Shown one piece after another: positions 25,501-31,939 of a DNA stretch of 31,939 bases. Every line of letters starts with the position of its first letter. Positions within the stretch are counted from its first letter, which is position 1. Origin of the DNA: Cephalothrix spiralis. Taxonomy: Eukaryota > Nemertea > Palaeonemertea > Archinemertea > Cephalotrichidae. The position numbers were made by a program, and so were the translations under genes. Location: the NCBI GenBank assembly GCA_032353305.1, contig JAUCNG010333288.1, forward strand, positions 1-31,939, in the 5' to 3' direction. A model generated the notes under the pieces. That model ran no database searches. It had not been told where the DNA came from and saw only the letters and a list, made by a program, of their open reading frames with translations.

Positions 25501-28500
25501 AATTGTTTAAGTCTCATTATTTGTCTCGATGAAATAGCTACTGCAGGTGAAAAGTGATCAATTACAGCAATAAGTTTATCCTTCAATTTGTTTGATGAAT
25601 GACTACCTTCAATTAACAGTAATTGAGATAATTCAATTAGCTCATTAACATCATAATTGGAAACATTAATTTCAGTCATTCTCGATCTTATGGCTGGGCT
25701 TAGATTTATTTTCTTTTTGGCATTCTTTGATGTATTGACTGTTGCAAATATTTTCATGTCGGGTGAAACAGTAAGAGATGTACTCCTTTTTTCATTAATT
25801 GAACTGCACAATGTTATATCTTCAAACACTGAAAAGCTAGGTTCTGTTTCTAATAAGCTGTTTAACCTTTCTGTTACCGCTTGTGATGGCATATCAATGT
25901 CTTCAAGGATTCCAACCTTGCCTTCCTTAACGACTCTTGTGCAAGGACCATCTTGAAATAGGAACAAAACCTCAGATTTTTCATCAGAAATAATGTGAGT
26001 TATTTTTTCGGCTATCGTAGAGTACCTTAAATATGATGCTCGAAGTGATAAAGAATTTAAGACTTTTCCACTGGCTTGGTTGTAGATTATAGTAATAAAA
26101 CGTTCCATGACATCTTTTAAGTTCATAATTGATTTTATTATCGTCTTGTAATTCATATGTTTCTCTACTGTTTCATGGTCATATTCACATGAAAGTATGA
26201 ATTCTGTGGTAACTGCTATGTCATGTTCAAGATCCGTTGAATCTTCATCGGGCTCATAGTTGGAATCATTCAATACGCTTGAAATATCAGACTTAGATTC
26301 AGTATCAACTGAACTGAATGCTGAATCAGTATCGGATATTACGTCAATACTTTCTTCTTCATCATTTAGTTTTGAATCGAAATGGAAATTAAAATGATTT
26401 ACATTTTCCTGTAGATTAACATCAAAATCATCGTCATCCAAGTCTTCAGCTATATCAGTAAACTTTCCAGTAGAATTGTTCAATTGACTTCGAAGAGTTT
26501 CAGCTTTCTGCACATTGTCTATACCTAGTTCAACTTCTCTTACTGCATTTTCAAGGTCTACATCAATGTAATGATTCAAACTGTCTGTGCTTACTTTAGC
26601 ATGGCATTCAACAACTAGTTTCTCAGCAATACCCTTGAATTGCTTAGGTATCAATATCAAAAGCTTCAAAGCATCAAGAAAGGAATACGGTCGAAGTTTT
26701 CCAATCAAATCTGCAGAATCTGTCTCTTTGTTGCACAGAATCACCACTGCCTCACTTTCACGCTTTTGAAGTTGACACCAGGTTTCAATCAAATGCGATT
26801 TATAACATGTTGGTCCTATTAATAGAATAGGTTCATGGCACTCAGTGGCAATGCAAATATTCCATAGATTTGAAATAAACCTTCGGGGTGAATGTTTGAG
26901 CATTGAGCTTAATTTCTCTTTTTCTGAATCATCTGTTTTGGTAAACAAATTATACCTTTGTTCTGGGTAATTCATATTTATGAGTACTCCGTTTTCACTG
27001 TCGTATCTAATATCTAGGTCGCATTTGGCCAAATTGCTGCGAATGTCTGATGAGGGAAATGCCTCGGCTAAAGATTTAGTAAGGCGTGGAATATTCTCCT
27101 TTGCAGTGCGTGGTGAAAACATTTGATATCCAATCACTCCTAGGTCAAGCGATGGAAATAATGCTTTCCGTCTAAGCCACTTTATGATCTCACGCATGGT
27201 TACCTTAATCCCTTCACCAAATAATGGTTTCTTTGAAACCTCCATGTTTATTTTAGAATATGCTGAAGCTAAATCTTTAGCGATTTGAGTAGCTTTATCT
27301 TCTTCATCACTATTGATATTTTTACCACGAAGGATCCTTTTGCAAATGACAAATTCTAGTTCCTGCTCATCAAATTCGTCAAAATTGATTTCAGTAAACC
27401 TTGAACGTAAAGTTAATGGTAAGGCTTTTCTTCCAGCATAACCTGATCCATTTTGTGTTGCAAAGAACCGAAAATTCTCATGTGCTATAATGGTTTGCTG
27501 AGTAGAAGGCACTGTAATGCATCTTTCACCTTCTAATATTGGATATAGCATGTTCAAAATCGCTGGCTCAGCTAAATCAAATTCATCTGCTAGAAAAAAC
27601 TTGCCATCCTGCATAGCTCGAACAAGAGGTCCCGGAGCAAATAACCCTGATGGCAGAAGTGAACCAAGATAATCATTAACAGACGTACTCTCAGTGTTAT
27701 TTACACGTTCTACATCTATACCCTTAAGTTTAGCCAAATGAAGAATCATGCTTGTTTTACCAGTTGCTGCAGGTCCTTCAAGTAGAATGGGATAGTTAGA
27801 TGCGATTGCATTTGAAACAATACAAGCATTACGATATACACGAGGAGTCCTGTCTTTATCAATGAAATGATCAGTTTCACAGTCCCCTGACCCTTCTTTC
27901 AACAAATGGTAAAATTTGTCAACATCGTATTTGAACTCGGGAAAGGTCTTTATGACAGTAGCTTGTGCATCCTGACTATGTTTCAAGGGGCCCAATAAAT
28001 TAAGGCTAATTGAAGCACTCAATGATTCTGAGCAAGTTATATGTGATTTGGTACTATACATAGTTCGAAAAGCACCGTCAACTGTCCTTGTAAACTGATG
28101 TAAAGTCAAACATGATTCATTTTGTTTTTTTAATGCCATAAATGTTTCAACAATGCATTCCTTGTATCGACCTAGTTCACTGTTTCCAACATATGCACAG
28201 AATATTTCAGATAAATTAGCCGTTTCATACTGTGCTGAGTCATTCGTATGAATGACGGTAAATCTGTTGTACAAGGCTGGACTCAATTCTGAATTCGTGG
28301 TAACATTAGCTCCTGATAATCTCTCAGTATGGCCTACTCCTTTAGGTGGTGTCATAGTTGCTATGATACGAAAATTTGGATTCGGATTAATTATTTCGGT
28401 ACCACATGCTGAATTTTCAGTGACAACCCATGTTGGCGGGGACTCCAGTACTGAATTTAATCTTTCTAAAACAGTACTTTGTGCCTCAGAGAGGTTTTCA

Positions 28501-31500
28501 ATAATAAGCCAAGCTCCTTCTTTAACAGCTTTTGTAACTATTCCCTCTTGCCACTCCACGCACTTTTCCCCTGGAATCAAAGATCCAACAAGTGTCTCAG
28601 GTTCTGTCTGAGGTGATATGTGCAAACGTAGAATCTTCTGATGCAAAATCTGTGCTAAAGTGTCTACTATTGTTGACTTTCCACATCCTGAAGGTCCAGT
28701 TATTAGTACGGGCCTTTTTTGTTCAAATACTTGAATTATGGAATACCAACACATTTTCATCTGGTCAGATATTGAGACAATCGGATGACATCCTGAAAGA
28801 ACATTTTCATTGAGTACAGCCGGTTTAAGTTTATCAAATACTGGCTGTCGGATTGATTCAAATGTCTCTGTCATTTTTTGTCGGATTATACTGCTGCGGG
28901 ATAATCTGCAGTAGATGTCCAGAAACTGTTGGAGTTTATTCTGACCAGAAACCTCATCTGATTTTGCAACAGATAGAATCGCTTGTTGCACAACAATCCC
29001 AACTCTTGGCATTTTGGTCTGCAGTATGTACTCTGTCATTAAAAGTCTGCATAATATGTTGTATGTATCATAGCAAAATTTTGTTAGATAGCTTGTGTCA
29101 ATGTCAGTAGGAATTTCAGTGATTACTTTTTGCTCATCCAAAACAAGTGTTATGTTCCCATCACGACATTCCAAACTTAACCCTGGAGCAGATTCTACGT
29201 CGGAGTTTCTAACATCAAAATCGTTGTTCCTCAACGCATTTTTAATACAAGCTCGAATCATTTCCTTAGCTTTCATATGCCTGAATCGAAAGCAGTATGT
29301 CAAATATGCAGCTTGTAATATAGTCACTGCCAGTCGCTCGGTGCTGTTAGTCTGATTTTGCATCATGGAATTTATTGTATCACAAAACTTCAAGGCATCA
29401 CGGAGTGTTATCTCTGCATATGATGCAGTACGTTCTGGAAAGTCTGCACTGCTTATGAGGCTCACTAGCCCACCATGAATATCCATGATAACCTTAGGTA
29501 CTCTATTGCATTCAGGTATAGCTGTCTTCTCAAGTTTAGTTTTGATAATGATTTTTTGTTCATCATTAGATGATCCATGCATTATGACAGGGATATAACG
29601 AGAAAGCATTGCGGCTGATTGAGCTTCTCTCTTTCCTCTATACAAACCTGTACACGGATTTTGCGTACAAAACAAGCGAAAATCTTTGTGTTTTGTGTAT
29701 TGCAAGTATCTGTTCTCTTCTAGTTCTTGTTCTGTTTCCATATCGCCTTCAGCAGACTCTGTTGAGACAAACAATACACCAGTGTCAATCGCATTTTCTA
29801 TACTGCAAAGTGTGGCTTCAGGTGCTAAATTCATTTCATCGAATAGTATCCAAATACCCTTTCTGAAAGCATACGTAAATGGACCTTCTTGAAACTTAAC
29901 ACTTATTTGTTCACCTTCTCTTATTGGAATTGCAGTGCCGACAATATTTGACACGGTCGTATTTGTTGACATGTTGAATCTAATCAATGGTTTTTTTAAT
30001 CGCCGGGCAGTTTCTACTATAATAGCCGTTTTGCCAATTCCTGTAGGACCTTCAAGTAATAGATTGATTGGGTTTTCAGCAGCTTCGACGATTCTTTTTA
30101 AATTCTCTTTCATAGTTTTTGTCTCCACTAGTGGCTCAACATCAAAAGGAATGAATTTATGTAAATCTTCCGATACTTCTGTGAATTTATAATCATTTGT
30201 CGTCACATATGCATTAGTACGTTCTTGTTTGGCTGCCTTTATTTCATTATTAAACATTCGCTCTGTAATGGTGCTAACTGGGAAAGTATCCTTAGATTTT
30301 TCTTCCTCGTACCTCTCCATAAGTTTCTTTTTTGCACTCTTTCTGTAATGCTGTTGTTCATTTTGTCGGGTAGAAACATCATGGGTCATGTCCAAATTTT
30401 GGAATCCCTGGTCTTTGTGCCTTTCTAATACTGCTTTAATTACCCGCATTTGAGTATTTCTATCGATTCCAAGTAGACGACATAAAGCCCTTATACTTGG
30501 GTCACGAATGAAAAAGAAGGCATGGTTCATACCTATAACAAGATCCATGTAATGTCTCTTGAAATATTCATGTATAACCTTGTTTTGATGTAAAACATAT
30601 ATTTCACAGATACGACAGTAAATATTAGCTATGTTTCTGTCTTCGCTACTTTCTTGTACAAAAAGAATGTCAAACACCTGTTTCAATATGTGATGCAAAA
30701 CCTTATTAGCTAGAACAGTCTGTGATTTTGTTAAATTGTCGCTGCATATTGCCATCAAAAAGTAGGTTTGAGTGCTTGAAGTCAAGGAAAATCCAAGAAG
30801 ATGGTACTGAAAAGGAACTTGTAGCCATTTATTTTCCTCAAGCAAGGACATCGCAGGCGATGCCTTATTCTGTGTAAAAGTTTCAATCAAAATTTCAGCA
30901 AACAAATGAAATAGTGATATGTTGACTGGTTGTAAACTTCGAACAATCGGTTCCAGGATACTAATGGCAGATTTCATAACGAGTGGTTGATACTGATTTT
31001 CTTCAAGAATATTTTCGATGGCTGTTCGTTCATTTCGGAAACGAAGGCTTTGACGAAGAATATTGCCAAAGCCACGAAGCACTTCACAATGTATCTCATT
31101 CTCAAGATCTGTAACCATTTCTTTTAGAATTTCAAATATCAACTCCACAGGTACTTTAGTTACATCAAGTTCCTTAACTAATGTACTTGTAGATAACACA
31201 TTTATTGGTGGAATTAATAAACCAATACTTTCTCTGCAAGCCAATGATTTATGGACCATCTCAGCAATCCAGGAAAGGTAAATAGATATACATTCTGTAT
31301 CTGGACAATGATGACCTATGTCACGTAGTAGTGACAGAAATGTTGGATTTGCTTCATTGATTGAAAGTATGGAAATCTCCATGAACTGTGTTGTTACAAA
31401 TTCTAACCATTTTTTATCAACATCGTCACTGCTTAATAGTAGGGACCTGACGAAGTCCCACATTACTCCCCTTTCATCGTCGGTGGCTATCGTCTGATTA

Positions 31501-31937
31501 CAATCACGAATATGCAATGCCAACATTTCTATATCTGCACATTCCCAATGTTTCATGTGTTCTTTAAGCCTGCTTGTTAGAATTTCACTAAGAGGCCACG
31601 ATTTGATGTTCTTCAGGCAGTTTGGTTGGAATATCAATAGATTGCGATCATCACATTTTAACAGTTCATCATACACAGATGTTGCACATTCTTTGTTCAT
31701 TGTATAAATTTGATCAAGTAAATGACCTATGTCAAGGTGAAAGTAAATGTATTCTCGCCTGTTTTCAAGTTCATGGGCTTTGATATATCTGATATACATT
31801 TCCCAATTTTCACTTTCGGATTTGTTCAAGTATCTTGATTCAAAGGCATGTACCAGAAGACCAACAAGTGTGTCAATTCCTGAATCCCTGCCTATTTCTT
31901 CATCCATCTCCGGGTTACTTAAGTCAACCTCACTCAC
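7421..31937 (-). CDS. Exon 1 (24.5 kb) of a giant midasin-like six-AAA+, Ig-repeat and triple-vWA protein
   Basis: One uninterrupted minus-strand frame of 8,172 codons plus one base, joined to 6974-5692 to give about 8,589-8,599 residues. The order seen is: helical N terminus, six AAA+ modules with P-loops at 630, 1081, 1388, 1708 (degenerate), 2290 and 2632, a long helical/coiled-coil linker, five Ig-like ASH-type repeats (5640-6185), a helical region, a MIDAS-type vWA domain (D7782) and the first part of a second (D8151). Six AAA+ modules followed by a linker and a C-terminal MIDAS domain is the midasin (MDN1/Rea1) plan, but midasin is about 4,900-5,600 residues, and I know of no Ig repeats or extra vWA domains in it. 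The frame reaches the window edge with GTG. The first in-frame ATG is residue 11 (31907-31905), with G at -3 and +4, so it is a good start, but an upstream exon is not excluded. Reading past the donor adds only 17 residues before TAA (7370-7368). The likely role is a mechanochemical ring ATPase; the substrate is unknown. Confidence 0.93.
8050..8610 (-). other. vWA1, midasin-like MIDAS domain
   Basis: DNSGSM at residues 7782-7787 gives the DxSxS metal site. Thr7852 (KTLAADGI) and Asp7885 (LLTDGIW) supply the other two MIDAS positions, so the metal site looks complete. The strand AVVRFGGEE after HLEQQ is like the midasin MIDAS domain. In midasin this domain grips a ubiquitin-like domain on ribosome-assembly factors; whether this copy has a similar ligand is unknown. 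Confidence 0.88.
8760..13370 (-). other. Helical repeat-like region (residues about 6190-7725)
   Basis: About 1,500 residues of short amphipathic helices with many Leu, Ile and Val positions and Asp/Ser turns, resembling irregular ARM/HEAT-like helices. No catalytic motif is recognised. A Glu/Ser-rich stretch (about 7330-7420) and a charged segment just before vWA1 (about 7640-7725) break the pattern. The long Asp/Glu-rich tract that precedes the MIDAS domain in midasin is not evident here. Confidence 0.4.
13375..15015 (-). other. Five tandem Ig-like (ASH/HYDIN-type) repeats, residues about 5640-6185
   Basis: Five successive beta-rich units of roughly 100 residues start near 5645, 5769, 5879, 5991 and 6091. 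Each shows the pattern of ASH/MSP-like folds: an opening strand (EIDLGVLI, IIDAGIVS), then a basic strand leading to N-x-x-x-x-P/F (RELRVRNPISRPLRL, ITIENTCLLPLFIE, LQVWNRGNIPAII), then a phrase before a long hydrophobic strand (LLRPNQTKTITLTF, IVPNQSTNLIIEA, IGPNKIKPIVFEV). Such repeats occur in HYDIN, ASPM and SPD-2 and often sit in cilia or centrosomes. The fold call is a reading of pattern; the location is inference. Confidence 0.62.
15020..23074 (-). other. Long helical linker with coiled coils (residues about 2955-5640)
   Basis: About 2,700 residues of charged, mainly helical sequence between the AAA ring and the Ig-like repeats. The clearest coiled-coil candidate is about 4319-4429, very rich in Lys, Glu and Gln with heptad-like spacing. 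Another is about 5060-5110 (NNEKRAAAEHAIIEEN, then DNREKKKQEAGDLL). Residues about 5170-5330 are less helical and may be a small beta domain. The position matches the linker of midasin, which connects the ring to the MIDAS end, but I cannot show homology by eye. No zinc motif, RING or transmembrane segment is seen. Confidence 0.55.
23075..24115 (-). other. AAA+ module 6, good P-loop, DN Walker B, helical insertion
   Basis: Walker A GGNSCGKT at residues 2632-2639 (Lys2638). Walker B reads VLLDNVEQT (Asp2797-Asn2798), so the catalytic Glu is replaced by Asn. About 100 residues of helical sequence (about 2676-2776) lie between LLGSW and IEGPLIQA, the same place as the insertion in module 4. IERLNSLAE, LFATFNTERN and LSSAFRNRC follow. 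As I recall, the last AAA module of midasin also has a DN Walker B followed by a related RLNSL motif, so this is a likely ortholog position. Confidence 0.87.
24415..25131 (-). other. AAA+ module 5, intact Walker motifs, His at the arginine-finger position
   Basis: Walker A GSPGVGKT at residues 2290-2297 (Lys2296), Walker B WILFDELNLAQP with Asp2362-Glu2363, sensor-1 IFATKNPENIGGDRKK. The segment that ends SRY, SRF or NRF in the other modules reads AVASHFATI here, with His2424 in place of Arg. In a dynein-like ring this residue would serve the site of module 4, which is itself degenerate. Confidence 0.88.
25490..26880 (-). other. AAA+ module 4, degenerate, with a long acidic insertion
   Basis: The P-loop position reads LIGPTCYKSH (Gly1708 to His1715). 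It is shortened and lacks the GK[ST] core, so ATP binding is unlikely. The Walker B position reads GILEDIDMPS (Glu2012-Asp2013). About 240 residues are inserted between LIGKLRP and FQDGPCTRVV, including an acidic stretch at about 1820-1910 (for example AEDLDDDDFD). The ERLNSLLE motif, IFATVNTS and NLSPAIRSRM mark it as the same subtype as modules 2 and 6. It is probably structural or regulatory. Confidence 0.82.
27165..27836 (-). other. AAA+ module 3, intact ATPase motifs
   Basis: Walker A GPAATGKT at residues 1388-1395 (Lys1394), Walker B FFLADEFDLAEPA with Asp1451-Glu1452, sensor-1 FFATQNGSGYAGRK and a candidate arginine finger in LTLRSRFTEI. Its closest relatives within the protein are modules 1 and 5: all three share xDExxLA after Walker B and a TQN/TKN sensor. 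Confidence 0.9.
28050..28754 (-). other. AAA+ module 2, good P-loop but altered Walker B
   Basis: Walker A GPSGCGKS at residues 1081-1088 (Lys1087) is intact. The Walker B position reads WLIIENLSEA (Glu1147-Asn1148) where Asp-Glu is expected, so the catalytic Glu is missing. It carries the motif VLERLNSVLE, a sensor region IATMTPPKG and ELSPALYNRF. It probably binds ATP without efficient hydrolysis. It belongs to the same subtype as modules 4 and 6. Confidence 0.88.
29330..30170 (-). other. AAA+ module 1, intact ATPase motifs
   Basis: Walker A GPTGIGKT at residues 630-637 (Lys636) and Walker B ILFDEMNLA with Asp700-Glu701. Sensor-1 region reads FCTQNP, followed by GLYRGKR and LSRYIPVIM with a candidate arginine finger. 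The layout (P-loop, VGTAIP, EGPFTYA, FDEMNLAP) is that of the midasin/dynein/MoxR group. Both catalytic motifs are complete, so this site should bind and hydrolyse ATP. Confidence 0.9.
30300..31937 (-). other. N-terminal helical region of the giant protein (residues 1-546)
   Basis: Charged, Leu-rich, mostly helical sequence before the first AAA+ module, with no signal peptide or transmembrane segment, so a cytosolic or nuclear protein is likely. Residues about 40-115 have a helix pattern that loosely recalls the helical part of MCM N-terminal domains, but I cannot confirm it. The later part resembles irregular HEAT/ARM-like helices by eye only. It ends in a basic, Glu/Lys-rich helix (about 535-560) that leads into AAA1. 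Confidence 0.45.
31905..31907 (-). other. Candidate initiator ATG of the giant protein (residue 11)
   Basis: First in-frame Met codon, context GGAGATGG with purine at -3 and G at +4. The ten codons before it are open to the window edge and begin with GTG, which is not a normal animal start. Either translation starts here, or exon 1 continues or is joined to an exon beyond the window. The promoter is not in the window. Confidence 0.5.
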
Positions 31938-31939
31938 TA

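Noticed and set aside
23075-30170. Dynein heavy chain
   Set aside because: No dynein stalk with a microtubule-binding domain between modules 4 and 5 and no dynein tail; the MIDAS domains point to the midasin side.
31935-31937. GTG at the window edge as the start codon
   Set aside because: It is only where the open frame meets the edge. In an animal gene the ATG at 31907 or an upstream exon is more likely.
5692-31937. RNF213-like giant AAA+ ubiquitin ligase
   Set aside because: No RING or other zinc-binding Cys/His cluster is seen, and RNF213 has no vWA domains.
1-31939. CRISPR array, prokaryotic operon, attachment sites or phage
   Set aside because: No regularly spaced repeats, no Shine-Dalgarno-preceded gene series, and a clear spliceosomal intron.

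Overview
The window looks like nuclear DNA from an animal, probably a marine invertebrate. The non-coding DNA is AT-rich, there is a GT-AG intron, and there are several short inverted-repeat (MITE-like) elements and a possible tRNA-derived SINE head. Frequent 'acatgta'-type words recall bivalve molluscs, but that is an impression and not proof. Nothing suggests a bacterial operon: there are no ribosome binding sites and no closely packed genes.

One gene fills the right 82% of the window. It reads leftward on the minus strand from the right edge (31937, or the well-placed ATG at 31907) to a TAG stop at 5692-5694. It has two visible exons. Exon 1 is an uninterrupted reading frame of about 24.5 kb. 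A 446-bp intron (7420-6975) follows, and a 1283-bp last exon. The splice is phase 1 on both sides and rebuilds one continuous von Willebrand A (vWA) domain. The product is about 8,589-8,599 residues, close to 1 MDa. Below, residue 1 is the first codon inside the window (31937-31935).

The protein is midasin-like but much larger and differently equipped. In order it has: an N-terminal helical region (1-590); six AAA+ modules in one chain (590-2955); about 2,700 residues of helical and coiled-coil linker; five Ig-like repeats of ASH/HYDIN type (5640-6185); about 1,500 residues of helical repeat-like sequence; a midasin-like vWA/MIDAS domain (about 7775-7965); a second vWA domain split by the intron (about 8145-8330); and a third vWA domain of the alpha-kinase (VwkA) type at the C terminus (about 8380-8599). 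AAA modules 1, 3 and 5 keep both Walker motifs. Modules 2, 4 and 6 belong to a second subtype with broken Walker B or Walker A. By analogy with midasin, it may be a ring ATPase that pulls on partners captured by its MIDAS domains. That function is inferred and has not been shown.

The left 5.7 kb has no gene I can support. It holds a roughly 740-bp element with Tc1/mariner-like ends (2808-3548), a nested fold-back element just downstream of the gene (4894-5554, with an inner element at 5021-5386), two weaker inverted-repeat candidates (1538-1874 and 3625-3849), a 23-bp tandem duplication, and a possible tRNA-derived SINE head near 2240-2320.
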